Source: Motacilla alba alba
Taxonomy: Eukaryota > Chordata > Aves > Passeriformes > Motacillidae
Assembly (NCBI RefSeq): GCF_015832195.1
Contig: NC_052017.1
Coordinates: forward strand, 47,693,652 to 47,757,651
DNA: 64,000 nt
Direction of reading: 5' to 3'
In this document: positions 33,476 through 47,455 of the stretch, piece by piece
Numbering within the stretch: position 1 is the stretch's first letter
Layout: every line of letters begins with the position of its first letter
Notes under the pieces: model-generated
Databases searched by the model: none
What the model saw: only the letters and a program-made list of their open reading frames with translations
Told to the model about the DNA's origin: nothing
Program-made: the position numbers and the translations under genes

Positions 33476-36400
33476 GGGTAATAGATGGTACAATGTTCCT
33501 GTTACAAGAAGGTGGTGTACTATGTAGGATTCATTTGTTTTTAGAAGGTGGAAGATATGGCTTAAACCTTTTCAAGAGTCTAATAATAACAAGTTTCAAA
33601 GAGGTTTTCTTCCTCCTCTGGGCAGTAGGAAGTTAAGCAGCTCTAAGAGCGCTTTGCTTTTTTTCTCAAAATCATAATTACGGAGTGGTAACTCAGTCAT
33701 TTTTCCATATTGAATTTTTTCCCTCTTGGAGACATCCATGTGCATCTGTGACTTTTCCATGCTGATGGAGAAGAAAAAGCTGGGGCATTGTGACTAAAGT
33801 TAATCCTTGCCTTCACAGTTTCCCTTTTGTCAACACACTTTTTCAGTGTAGTTTAGCAATTTTTTTGTTTGGTTAGTTGGGTTTTTCCATCTCTTGCCCT
33901 TGCTGTGACCTTTTCTCCTTGCTTCCATGAGAATAGGCAATGGGATGAAATGAAATGAAAATTCAGCTTGAGGAAAAACATCTTGTTGGCTGTGCAAAGG
34001 TCTCCCAGGGGAAGCACCAGATGCTCTATTGCATGTAGTTTTTAATATTTTTATTGGATGCAGTTTTAAAGAAATCCTGTGGGGGAAAATTACAGCCCAG
34101 AGAGGGGCCATGACCTAGACCAGCTTTTGAATCTCAGAACTTTTGATTAATTAATTAAATTCAAAAAGCACTTGAGTTTTCCATTTTATAATTCTTTGTC
34201 CTCAAGTTCTATGTGATGTGCTAGCAAATAATATTGACGTTAGAATGTCGGTGGTGTTGGCACTGAATACACAGCCTATAGAAATGAAGGAGGGTGTTTT
34301 ACACTTGGAGAGCTGCTGCTCTGCCTGTGTATTTCATGGTGAGAAATGTCAGAAGCATTTCAGAACCAGTGGAACATTTTCACAACTATATGAACCAGAA
34401 TATTATTTTTTGGTGAGTGCTAATATTTTGTGTGAACTTGCTGAATAACCAAAAAGTGTAAGGTGCTGTCATCATGTTTCTGTTTCATCTTGTGACTGTT
34501 TTTCTGCGAGAATTATGTATAAAAGTAGAGATCACTTGACTCTTAAAGGAGAATTGCACTTTAAATTGAATTAGCTTATTTCTAATACTTACTGGAATAA
34601 GACTTGCTGTGGAGTTCAAGAATTGGTGAAACAAACCAATCAAATCTTTACTGTATGCCCAAGTAGTAGCTATATGATATGTCATACTTCTGCTTTGGAG
34701 TCTCTGAGTCAGGAAGACTTTTCCTTTTCCTGAAAACAAGAATGAATTTAAGTGCTTCCCTGAGTTAAGGGAACCTAATGTAACCTAATATTATAAAAGC
34801 ATTACATTGTATTTGAGTACTAGTAATAATGTATCCTCTGTTAATTTAAGTCTATTTTGGATAGGAAACTGTGGAAAAATAGCTTCTGATGTGCAATACT
34901 ATATTTTGTAATTATCTTATTTTTAATATAGTTGTTTAGGAATAAAGTCTGAAGTGACAAACAATATTTAATCAACAATGAATCTGAAAGTTTGGAGATT
35001 GTGTTACAAGTTGCCTTTTTCACCTTTAAGTACCTGTCTGCAGCCTTATTCGTAGTGCAGAAGGTGGAGAATTTGCTTGTAACGATTATAAAAGTAATTA
35101 TTTTTTCAATGATTTTGTTTTTCTTTCACATTCTCTGTGTTCCAGACAGGCTGAACATGGACTGTGCCAGGTGGTCACTGCATGGCACCTGTAAGTACAG
35201 ATGCTGCTGCGGCAGTGCTGAGGCACAGGTTTGTCACTGTTGCTAATAGATGTGCGGCATTAGGCACTCCTCCTTCAGGCTGGAGGCTGAAAAAGCTTCC
35301 AGGTGCTTCTCAGGGTTTTTACTTCTTTCTTTCTTTCTCTCCTACTTCATTATTCCTTCTTTTCTTTTGTTGCTTCCAGTGTTCTTGCTCTGCCTCTGTG
35401 CTGTGCAAGGGAGTCCAGGTCTCCAAACATTATGGTTTAATTTACTTGTAGCAATGAAAACCCATATGACTTTGGAGAGCTCAGCCTCAAGCTTTGCTTG
35501 CTGATGTTGAAAGTAATATTAGGCAGGACTAAGACAAAAAATGGTGAAAATCCCCTCTCATCTCCTACTGCCTTTTCTCAGGCTTTTCTTTTCCCTCTGT
35601 GTGAACATTCCAATGCAGACCTGATCTTTATGCTCTGTAAGAGGGTTTCTAATATATGGACCATGTTCACACTCAGTGATTGAGGGTTATTACTGTTCTT
35701 CCTTTCCTGAGGATTTTCTAGTGTATATTGTCTCCTTGGGTTCTGGAGTCATCTTCCCTTTAATATTTTTATTTCTTGATTGGTTCCTTTCTCTACAGTG
35801 TGTCTGAGGAAGCTCAAAGCTGGGGGAGATAACAGACTCAGAGCAAATTCTTGCTGATTTGTTAGGAAGAAGAAATATGCCTTCTTGCCCTTCCTTAAGT
35901 TTTTGTGGATTAAATTCTCATATGGCTTTATATTCCACTAAAAATAAAACAAATTATGGTGTCCTCATCTCTTTAAATACTAAGAATGAAGAGAGTCTGA
36001 ATATATCACCAAGAAAAACAACCCTCTCCCCAAGAGCTAAGTGCAAAATATTAATTAATATTGCAGACCTCAACGGGAAAGTTCCACTTCCAGAGGATTT
36101 GCTGGGTCCAAGGCAATAGGAGGCAAGAACCTGTTTGTTTGCTCCCAGCTTTAGCAAATCAGCTGCGTAGGAATCCTTTCATGCCTCTTAAAAGGTATTG
36201 TTTGGTTCCTAACTCATAATGGAGATCCTGATCAAGTTCTAATTATTCCAGGGTTATTTCTTTATCTGGTATTGACTCTTCAAAAAATACTCTCCTTTTA
36301 GAAAGCAGAGGCTCTCCATCATCTTTAACCATTGACTTGGGTCTTCTTTAGTTGGTTGCAGCTTTTAAGCTTGATTACATATTTTCATGCCCTAACTGTA

Positions 36401-37609
36401 ATATTTCTCAGATTTGAAGCAAGCACAAAGATCCAGGCATGTAGAATTGAATCAATGTTTCATTTGGTAGTAAAACACATGCCTGATAGACAGAGCTGCT
36501 TTTTTAGCTCTTCAACTGCCTGAAGATAAAGTGGTCCCTGGATATCCCCCATTTGCACCAAGGTCAGCTTCTTCACTTTCCCATATGCTGCTACATTTCA
36601 TTGGTCCTAGACCTCACCTAATATTTTCTATCACCTGTCATCTGCCTACTATCATTGGCCTCTTACCCCCTTGGATCACTCCCAATTTTGAAACATGGTG
36701 AAATCTTCACATGTTAATGTGTTTTCCTTCAGGAAATTCTGGCCTTTGAAATGGGAATGAACAAAAAATTTTGGAAACGTTTAGGCATGTGAAACTGCAA
36801 AAGACTGGTGCTTTACACTGCATGGTGCATAACTGTCTGAAAATGAACAATGGGAATTTGGTCATTGCACATATATTTAGTCTCCTAATATTTAAAAATG
36901 TGTGCCCAGGAGACCTGTGATTGAAGCTTGGCAGTACAGCAGAGACTGTTTCCTCTGAGACACAGACTTTTATTCAGGGACCTTCTTAATCTAAGATTGT
37001 TTAGCAGCCGTGTAGAATAGCTGAACTCAATCAAATCGGCCACCTCGCTTCTGACTGGAGTTATAGGTGGATTTCCTATATCTCTGTTAGTGCAATTTTT
37101 GGCTGTAGGGTGATGGAGAGATAGTGGGATGTTATCGCCTGAGCTTAGGCCTCTTGGGTTTTGCTCCTCTTGTTGAAATGAACTTTCAGGAGTTGACTGC
37201 TTGCTTTTTGGGAAGTACCCAGATTTGGGGAGGTATTCAGTCTGCTTGAAGTTATAGAAAATTTGCTCTGCTTATAACTTTATTTTCCCAAAGACACATA
37301 GATATCACTCTTAAATATTTTTCTTTTGTCATCTGGATTTCTTTTAATTTAAGTAATGTAAGGAAAATGCTTTTTATGTTTCTGGGCATGCATTTTTCTG
37401 TCTTTTTAAAGTCCATGAGTAATACTTCATTGCTGACATTCTTGTTCCTGAAAGGAATTATGGGCACTTTAACTGGGCTGACAGTGTGTAATGGCACTGT
37501 TTGTTCTACAATATGGTATATTTGTAACTTGGCTGAAGGTGTAATTTTCTAAATTAAAATACATTGTAGACTTCAGCAGAAAAGTTGTTATTCCTCCCCC
37601 TGTACCTCC

Positions 37610-37660
37610 AATAAAGGTAAATTATACAATAAATGTTATGTTTCAGTTCTTTCCAATAAA
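37610..37660 (+). terminator. Cluster of three AATAAA signals
   Basis: AATAAA occurs at 37610-37615, 37628-37633 and 37655-37660, all on the + strand within 51 bases, with TG/T-rich sequence ('gagttgttttgttttggta') following at about 37690. This is a good-looking polyadenylation region about 4.8 kb after the DCLK3 stop. It could be a distal DCLK3 end or belong to an unrecognised transcript. Confidence 0.4.
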
Positions 37661-40600
37661 TTGGGAAGCAAATGTGTGGCCAGGTATTTTGAGTTGTTTT
37701 GTTTTGGTATTTTTTTTTTTTACCTTCTGGTAATGTATCTATTTGGAAATGCTTGTTTTAAAAGGTTTGCAGTTTCAGTAACTATTGTGTATACCTTCAT
37801 TTACAAGTAGCAGAACCCATTCTAATGCTGCAGTCCTTTGAATACTTACAGCTGTGTTTTTCTTTGCTGCTGCATGTAATCCCATTAAAACCAACACAAA
37901 TCTTTGCAGAACTGCAGCTGAAATTTATTCTACCAGCATTTTTTGCCCCATATTGTCTTATTCATATATGCTGTTTTGTTAGAGCCATCATGACAAGCAG
38001 ACTTAGTTTCACTTATGCTTAATGCATACAGGACTGATTTCTCCCATCATTAAATCTTTTTCTGTAAAATTCAAGTTTGTTTAGAAGAAGATTTGCTTTC
38101 TTTGTGGAAACAGGCATTCTATTTGAAATTGAGTTGCTTGCAAAAAGTGGCTTTTTCAAAGGAGACTGTTTCTTAGTATCTTGTGTATATTTCAGTTCTG
38201 TTATTAAAAATGGTACTTTCCCATGCGCCTGCAGTATCTCCTGAAGCGGTGGAAATAAAACTGTGTCTAGGATACTGATGGTGTTTTTGAAGAAGCTACC
38301 TTCTCTGCATGTGAGCATGTGTGACAAAGTGGTTGCCAGTGAGAAAAGTTTGTTGCATATTGGTCCTTAAAGACATCACAGCCTCCTCATTACTCTAAGA
38401 ATAACAGTAAACTCTTTGGAATGACTGACTTTTATGATAATCACACAAATTTATTGCACTTCATTTTAACAATTTCTATAGGCAGCTAATTAAATCTGAT
38501 TTAATGCTTTGCTGTTAGGAGTGGGATTCAGATGTGTTTTCTGTGTCAGAAGCAGTTGAAGGCAGAGTCCAGCAGTGCAATAAATTCATGTGATTATCAT
38601 AAAAATTAGATGTTGTATTCTTGTAGATTTTTTTTCTTTTTAAATTAGAACTGTTTTGGCAAAGTAGCAATTGGAAAATCAGAAAAAGTAAAGCTAATAA
38701 CCTTAAACTGTCACTGGAAACATATTTTGTTTTCCAAATTCAGAAACTGATATGAAGAGCTGGAAGCATTTTAAAAACCAGAGAAATACAGGCATTATTC
38801 CCAGAGTGTTTCAGCAATTAAAGCAATAAGAAATAAAAAAAAAAAAAAGCAATAAGAATATTTGGTGCAGTGAGAACATGAAGTACCTTGGTAGGGCTGA
38901 ACAGGTGCTGCAACTGGAGCTGTGTGTGATTGCTAGATTGGATAAGGAGTGTAGGTCTGAAAAAGGGATGCTCCTTATAACCACTGGAAAAATGTATTGA
39001 TTCATATAAAAGATTAATCCTGCATTGTCATTGCTGTCTTTATAAAGCTTTCTAAATTTCAGTGACAGCCATTGTACTGTAAGAAGGCATTTCCCATGAA
39101 GAATTGCAGCATAAAACATTTTAGATAGTGTTTAACAGAAAGGATTTCAGCAATGAAGATAATTTGCCTATAAAATGGAAGTGTGTGGTTGTTAACTGCT
39201 ATAACAAATTGTCAAGAAAACCTTATTGCTGGATTTTCAAGTACAGTTCAATTTTGTGAACCTAAGCATTTGCAACTACCCAGCTTGCAATGTTGAGAGT
39301 TTCAAGGACATTGCACTGTTACAGCATAAAAATTTATTATTTAACAGCTCAGAAGAAACTTTTGTGCCTAGTGTTAGGCTGGAACTGAATGGCTCGAATA
39401 CATCTTAATAATTTCAGCTTGCCTGGAAACATACTGGCCAAAATATTGTTTACATGGTGAGTGATGGATGAAAAATGTATTATTGACCAGCGTTTCCAAT
39501 AGAAGCGTAAAATTGTGCTTGAAAATGAGAGCCTGTTGGCTGTTTGGCTAAAAGCCAGCATGTGTCCTGTTAAGGTATTATTTCTTCAAATAAAGAAAGA
39601 GGGAGAGACACCATATTAAATAACCCCTTGTGATTTGAAACAAATAAACAAGATTCTGAAAGAAAGAAGTGAGAAATAAAACAGGAGGAAAAGCTGAAGG
39701 AAAACATAATTTTTTTTCTAAAATGTTTTATTTTCTGAAGTAAATCAATGCTCTAGACAAATCTACCAGAGCTTCATGAGTGAATTAAAAAATGTCTACC
39801 TTTGCTGGTGTGTGACATTCCTGTGGTGGTTCCTCAGTTATATCTGTGTGTCTGGGAATAGCTGATTCTAAGCAGATACTATGGCAACACTAGGTTATCT
39901 CACTTGGATCATAATTTTCTAATGACAGGATAGGAGAAGAATCCCTTAAATAAGAGCAAAACTGCTCTACCATGTGAGTAACTTTGAGCAATTATTCATC
40001 CTCAGGAGAATTTTATGGAAGTTTATTTTTACATGCTTTCATAACTCACACAATTAATGTTCAAGGGACAGAAGTTAGAGGTGGATGTTAGAATGTGACA
40101 GTAATAAACTCCTCCTAAAAGCTGAAGCCTTACATAAATTATTGGCTGATAACTGGTGAGTTTACAAAATCAGATTATTCCAAAACCTGTGTTTAGGTAC
40201 AGATTTACCTGGGGAAAGCCAGCAGGATATATCAGGAAAACTGGAACAAGGATATTCACATAAATCCCTTAATAACCAGGAAAAACAATTGGTTCTCAAA
40301 ACTCAAAAAGAAACTCAAAAAGAGTGTGATGGTTGATGAAAATGAACCTGTATTTCTTTTATGATCAAATATTTATTTTAGTATTTTTTTAAGCTCTGGT
40401 GGTGGGAATCTTAAAAGACACAAACATAAGGTTTAGATTATCACTTCCTTTGAAACAACTGTACAATTTATGCTTTTGCCTTGAAAAATCCACCCTTGTT
40501 TAGAATATTTTCTGCTGCTCGTTAATCCAGGTTTTAAGGAAAACAAACATTTAGTGTTATATTTCTATGACACTAAACTTAGTTCCTATGTACTTGCCAG

Positions 40601-42653
40601 TAGCAAAGATTCCTTCACGAGCATCTTCAAAAATGTATGTTTTGAAATGAAAAGATCTGCTGGTGTTTCTGAGGGCATTCCTCTGTTTAAATTGATTAGA
40701 GTTGGTGATGGAGACTGTTTCCCCTAAGCTGGAAATAACTGTTGCTTGAGGCTTTTCAGGTTTACAGCTTGTGTGTGCGTGCCCATGTGCTTTAATGGTA
40801 TCAGTGTGAACTCTGTGCATGCCCTCTATTGTGTTGTTTCTTGGGGCTATCTGCCAGCATTACTACTCCTCAAAGCAGAAAAAATCCTCAGCAATTATTC
40901 AAAATGCGCTGGCAAAAATAGTCTCTTCAGGTCATTGTTTTAATGAATCAGTGGTGGGACTGCTATGAATTGTACCAAAACCTACACAGCCTTCATCAGG
41001 AGGACACTTTGGATGAACTTTTGGACAGATCCTGTACAAGGGATTCTGGGAGGAGAACAGACAAAGAATTCAGCAGCTTCATTCTGGCAAGGTAAATCAC
41101 CAGGACTGACTGTTGTTCAATTTGTTTTCAATGTCAAATGGCCTGACAGAGAAGGATAAGTATGGGACAGCTTTGTTTTTTGGATGGAAACCTCCTTACT
41201 GGCATGCTACAATGGTTGGATTCTGAGGATTTATTTTAATGCCAGTCCAAACTATATTTTGTGAGTCCCAAACTTAAAGTTGTTCAGTTCACATGTGTGT
41301 ACACTTGCAATTTGAGTAAGACAGTTCTGTGTGGGCTGAAAAAAACTACTTATTTTCTTTGGTATAATAATTAATATACTTAGTTATTTTACTGATTTTC
41401 AGATGTAGTCTTTTTTGGTGGAGCATACACCTTGCAAAGCTGAATCTGTATTTAACCCCACATAACCAGAGAAATTTAGGTTTTCAGGGTGACACTTTAT
41501 GTATGCTTCTTTGATAAGAGCTCTTTTGTATCATTGAGGTGTGGAGAGATTTTCTGTTAATGTGAAGATTTCCTAGGTGTGTGTTAGCTGGTAATAAATA
41601 ATACCAGCGCTGCTTTTGGCCAGTCTCAAAGGCCTCCACAAACTTGAGCTCTTGTTTATTTATTAGGAGTGAGTGCCTTGATGCCTTAGTGAATGGCACT
41701 TCTTTAAAAGCACAGACAACCTGAATTCCCTCCTGGGAAGAATGCTGGAGAACAGGATGCAGAACAACTGGGATCCAGAATTCATTGATGCCCTCCCTGC
41801 TGATCTGATGCTGGTGTGGTTCCAGTGTGAGGGAAAGTCCTGGTGTGAGGTCTGTAGGTCAGGAGCTGCTGCCATCCTGCAGAGAAATGAGAGAGGCTTT
41901 GTGAGCACAGAGCAGCAGAGATGTTTAGTTAGAGCAAAGCCCTGCCAGACATCACTGTCCTCTCCTGCAGCTGTGGTCCCCAGTGGCATTGGGTCAAGGT
42001 CCCTGTCTGCCATCCTTGTTTTTGCCACGTCCAAATTTGAAGCCTCCATTACTAGGAACAAAGAGAATAACAAAGCAGGTACAGCACTTCATGTGTTCAA
42101 AGCTCTTCACAAACATTAACTAATTAAGCCTCAGCAAGTCCTTATGAGGCAGGTATTTCTTCCAGCTGAGTGTTTGTGTCTGCAATCAAGAGTATGCTAG
42201 ACTTAATCCTCCTGTCAATCAGCCTAATTGATTTAAATGTCTAATTGGGTTGATTCCCTCAAGTAAGTTCTGTTTAAGAAAGGTTAGCCTGGGGAAGAGA
42301 ATTATGCAGGGAGAAAAACATTGCAAGAGGAAAGCCTCAGCCAAGGAAAGGCAAGGACAACTGTCAGTGGTGGTTTTAAAGGCAGCTGGGGAGACAGGAG
42401 CTATTTTTTATTGCTGCAAAGTATTTTCAAAGAGGCTCAAATAACCTAGAATTAAACAGTCAGTCTTTGTAAATGGGTTGGTTTCAAAAGGAGAAATTCA
42501 AAGAGAAAACCCCTAGTAGCAGCAATGAGTAGTAGTATCAAGGAGAACAGTGAGGCACTGAGGGAGGCTACTCTGTGCATGAGTTCCCACTGTCTCATCT
42601 GCACTTTGTCTAGAGAATGACAGCTGCCCTCAGCACCTTGAAGGAGGCTGGCA

Positions 42654-42710
42654 TTTTGAAACTAGATGATTTTTAGAGGTCCCCTCTGACCCAAACCATT
42701 CTATGATTCT
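42654..42710 (+). mobile_element. Short CR1 3' tail remnant (+)
   Basis: 'gaaactagatgatttttaga', then 'ggtcccctctgacccaaacc' and 'attctatgattct' match the last 55-60 bases of CR1, including the terminal octamer-type repeat. It is too short for subfamily assignment. Confidence 0.8.
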
Positions 42711-45700
42711 AACAACACTTCTTACTGTGGCGTTGAATGGTAGTTAGTGTCTAAGTGTGCTGCAGGCCCACGTTGCCATGGGGTAGTGGAGGAGGGGAAA
42801 AAGTTGCAAATGGGAGATCTGAGCTGACAGGTGTTGCAAAGGGAAACTCCCAGGCTCAAAGAGGTGTTGTCCTGTGGTCTCCTTTTGTGCTATGGTCTCC
42901 TCCAGACACTTTCTGTGACACTTCAGGGGACTAGAAAGTGTTTTACGGAGTCACACCTCTATCTTCTTCCAAGGTAGTATTCCTGTGGCATTTCTTATGG
43001 CCACTGGCAAGCCTGATCTTCAAAAGCTTAAGGAAAGGATCCTGTCCTTTTCTCAGTCATCGACAATGGCTTGTGTTGATCAAGACTGCTGTCTGTGCTG
43101 GAATTCATGTTTCATCCTCCTTCACTGTCTGTGCCTCATTACAGAGCTGTGTGTAAGCTGCAAACACTTTCCAGATCTGGTATTTCCTCCTATTTCACAC
43201 CAGTCTCATTCCTTTCTGTGTGGCTTCAGCACAAACAAACCTTTATAGCTTGGGATATTGCTGCTGGAGAAATACTTCTGAGAACTGACTTTAGTGGTAC
43301 TTTATATGAATATTTCAGCTTCTTTTCTTAGATGAGTGCTATAAGGTTTAAGAAGAAGAAGGAGGTCTACAAAGACTGTTTAAAATACCTTCTGTGGAGC
43401 AGCATCCAGAGACCTTCTTTGTTGTGGTAGGGGATGTATAAGTAGAACCTAAAGAGCAGCTTAAAAACAATTAAAAAAAATTCCAATGCCATTCTTCAAA
43501 ATTTCACCTCTGAAAGCAATCCTTGTAGAAATCCACAGTAAAAGTAAACAGCAGGTATTTTTTTTGCAAGTGCTGCAGAGAAACCATCTTCTTGCCTGCA
43601 TCCCTTTCTACAATCCGCAAACAGCTTCGAAAAAGAGATATGGCTGTAGTTTCAAGCTGTACAAGGACTGCAATACAAAATTCATTTCAGATGGAAAAAA
43701 ATTTGAAAAAGGATGTCTACAATAGGACATGACCCACGAAGCTGTATTAACAGGTGAAAAATGCTGCTTTACATATTGTAACATCAAGAATCTTTATGTC
43801 AAAGTAAAATCCAATAATGTCATTATGTTTTAAACACAGATGTTCCTTTTGTGTTCACCCATTTCTGATGAACAAAGGAAGGGTGGTTAAACAAAAATGA
43901 TTGAATACATTTCCAAAGAGCTTTAAGCATAAGACAGGTAATTTAGATAATGTTCATCAAACATCTGGTAAACCTAGAAAAAAGTATGTACACAGGTAAT
44001 ATCACTCTGGATTTCTAATTAGCGTGGGCTTCAATTTCCAGTGTCTCTCAACAAAATTGGGTCCTTGCAATTTTAGGAAATGAAAGTGACACTACATTTT
44101 GTTACACAACATCTTCAAGCATGTGTACTTATCTCATTTTTTCCAGTGATGCTGACTTGTCCCAGAAACGATACCGCTCACAGTACACAACAATTGAGAA
44201 GATTTTTCTATTAAAATGATAAAGGTTTACAGTCCTGTGGTGTCTTGAAGTGTCTCTGGAAGTGAAGAGCCTTTTTGGTAATTCTGTCTTTACTAAAGCA
44301 GCTTTGATATTTTAGCAAGAAAACACCTCTCATGGTGAAGCTGTATTTAGATGAAGTGACATCCAGAAGATAAGCAGGACAAGTATATGCTGGATGTATT
44401 CATCCCACATTTGGAGTATTTGTCATAGCTATGGCTGTGTGACCTGCCAGCTGGTCTGTCTGCAGAGGAGACAAAGTGCTCTTCCTAAACTTGTGAGGAA
44501 AATGACAGTGGAAAGGACAGGAAAGCAAAAAGAAATGAAAGCAGGAAAAGAGGTGAAGGATTGTCTCAGCTGACAGGAGGCATTTGACCTTTGAGCTAAA
44601 GGTGCCTTGAGTGACCCAATCCTACACATCAGGCTGGGCCCATGGGATTTTGGTGTAGGCTGCTCACTCCCAAATTAGCCATGTCTGACCCTTCCTGCTC
44701 ATGTTGTTGTGAGCTCCTTTTATTTGTTAATACTTCAGGTAGCTGGTGAGTTCACTTGCCTGCTTGATAAGGTCTCTAGTGCCAGGCAGAACATTACTTT
44801 TTTCAACACTCTTTAATTTTCCCTCTGATCCATTCAGCTGCTATGTAAAGCCTTCAAAACAGACTACTAAAAGCAATGGACCTTTCTTATCCTTTGTACC
44901 TGGGCCTTGAGGCAGAGTTACTGGGAATTATTAGTTATATGGACATGGTCCTTTTTCATCTAAATAGAAGTGTACATTTTCTTTCTCTTCCCAAAGATTC
45001 CCATTAACAGCCAGTAACCCTTGTATAAATTGTTTCCCACAGGGCTGTCTTCCTTGCCAGAACTGAATTATTTAATGTATTCCTGCTCCAGGCAGCAGGA
45101 GGATGCACACAGAAATCCCACAGTGCTCAGGGAAGTCTTCTCTGGTGAGCACGCCCCAGGGAACCCAATGAGTGCACAACTCCAGCCAAAGCCTGTGAGC
45201 AGGATATGGAAAATTACTCATGAAAACCTAAATCCTCGCTTTTAGGCCTCAGGATCATCAAGGCTTCAGAAAAACTTGATGTGACCCCTACACTGTGTAG
45301 AAGTAAATTGACAGCGAAGGGAGGGTAGAAAAGGGGAGGTGGTGGCCCAGGTCAGCAATCCCAGAGCTGTCTTGGCTTGCTGAGGGTGCAGGGAGCTGTG
45401 CGGGGAGCAGGGACAGGGGACAGCTGCTGTGCAATGCAGCAGCTTTGGGGTGCTGGTAGCTGTCCCCCACAAGCAGCAGAGCTGCTGTCTGGGGAGGCAA
45501 GGTGCCGGAGGAGGAGGAGGTAAATGCCAGCCATAGCAGGACCATGGCTTGCTCTCTCAAAGCCTCTGCAGCCCTGCACATTCACCTGGGCCCATCAACA
45601 CCCACTCTGTGACTCTTTCCTCTTCTTCAAGACTCCTGTCATGCAGGATTCTTTAATTTGCTCTTGTACTGGCTGGGTTTCATTCGGTAAGCACACCAGG

Positions 45701-47092
45701 GTTTATACCCACTTTATCCATACAGCTTTGTGCACAGCTACAGGCTTCTGATTTTTCCTTCCCCTTCAAATGTTTCAGTTTTATCACGGTTTCTGAGGGA
45801 GAGAGCCATGGCAGGGGAGGCCACCGGGTGGTGCTCTTGGCACAGAAATGGGGAGCCTGGGACGGTGCTCTCCACTCGGGATTGAGCACCGTGTAAAGGT
45901 TTGGGCTTGGCTGCAGCAATAATTTACAAATGAACTTCGACACCAACAGCTGTTCCTCTCCAGGATGCACAAAAGTTCCCCGATTCTGAAATTAGTCCAG
46001 GAAAAACATTTTAAATATAGACATCTTCTTACAATGTCTCCCAAAGGGCAAAAAAAGACCAGTTTTGAAATGGGAATCTTCTTGACACCCCCTCAGCAAA
46101 GAGTGTGGTCCAGAGGATGGCTCTGAGGATGCCTTGACTCGTGCACAAGAGAGGTCTGGGAGATCAGTTGTGCTAGCATAGCTTTTGTTTCGTGTACCAT
46201 AGCTGCCATGGGCAATGGGTGTGGAAATTTGGTTTTGTTTAAAATCTCCCCAGGGGAAAAATGCAAACATGTCTTCCTTCTGCCTGCTTCCCTGGGAAAG
46301 CTCTCTAGTGTTCTGGCCCCAAGGGTCTGCCCCGGGGGAGCTCCCAGCAGGGATGGCCCAGCTGTCCAGCAGCCACTGCCAGGGCTCAGTTACAGCCCTT
46401 GGCTGCCTTTGTGGGAGCTGGGCTGACACCTTGAATGAAGGCAGTCTTCTCTCCTTTTCCTTCTGAGAACCCTTAAAGTCTTCCCTGCTGGAAAACTCTA
46501 CAGCCATTTTTTTTTTTTTTTTCTGGAATGGTTTCCCGTTGCAAACCGTGCCTGTAGCAGTCACCCTTTGGCTGCAAATGGCACCGTGTGTTTTTCACAG
46601 TTTGAAGACTTGGGTGTTTTGGCCACTGTTTTGCTCTCACCTCCCATCCAGCTTGTCTGTTTTAGAGATGAAATCCAAGGTTCGTGCCTATTGCTGAGAT
46701 GAGTAGAACTGTTGTCACTGATGTTCCATCTGACACCGTCAGATACAAAGAAGGATCCAAGCGGAGATGAACAGGGGGCAGTCTTGTAAGTCATGTCCCC
46801 AAGTGATAAATAGATTGAGGGTGGATGGAGATGCTGGAGATAAAATGTGTTATTTTGTTCTCTGTCTTACTGAGCAGTGTGGGCTGTTTGCTTTCCTCTG
46901 AGTCAGAGCTGAGGAGCTTTGTTCCTGTATTACTAAAGCTGACCTGTGCTGCTGGAGCTCGGACACTGGTCCTGGACCAGCCATTCCCAGCTGAAACTGC
47001 TGGGGTAGACGGGTAGACAGGAATCAGCTGAATGTTGCTAGGCAGAGTGTCAGAGCAGGGCTTGGGACCTCAGCAACCTCCCTTTCCTCTGC

Positions 47093-47116
47093 TTTTTTTT
47101 TTTTTTTTTTTTTTTT
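47093..47116. repeat. Poly-T tract (24 bases)
   Basis: Uninterrupted run of T flanked by 'ctctgc' and 'ccctgatg'. No adjoining retroposon body is recognised. Confidence 0.9.
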
Positions 47117-47388
47117 CCCTGATGTTTTACTTCTCCTAGGGGGAAATACTGAATTTTTATAGGACTTCTTCAAGTTCCTCTCAAGTTACTCAGCTTCTTC
47201 TCACAGCCTCCAGCCCCCTCACGAGAAGGTGAGGCACCTGGCAGAGCAAAGCCTTTTGAGGTGCTGGTGAGCAATTCTCTTCCTGCTGGCAGCCCAGTAC
47301 GAGGTCACTACCTTTCATTTTGGGCATGGCACAGGTGCTGCAACAGCGCTGACCTCTCCAAATTACTGCAGGAAGCAGCTGCCCCTAT

Positions 47389-47455
47389 ATTAAAAAAACA
47401 AAACCCAAAAACCAAACCAAAACCAAACCAAACCAAAAAAAACCCCCAACAAACC
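47389..47455. repeat. CAAA/CCAAA-rich low-complexity stretch
   Basis: Irregular repeats of 'aaacc' and 'aaaacc' units, almost free of G and T. It is a low-complexity tract with no further structure. Confidence 0.85.

Larger units (their letters stand above)
33313..37660 (+). other. Possible extended DCLK3 3' UTR or intergenic DNA
   Basis: AT-rich, with no transposon that I recognise and no supported coding region. The absence of recognised repeats and the three sense AATAAA signals at its far end leave open that it is a long alternative 3' UTR of DCLK3. It could equally be ordinary intergenic DNA. Confidence 0.35.

Noticed and set aside
41742..42119. 125-codon open frame, with an opposing 136-codon frame
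   Set aside because: Two mutually overlapping frames on opposite strands in a slightly GC-rich patch; no similarity recognised for either.
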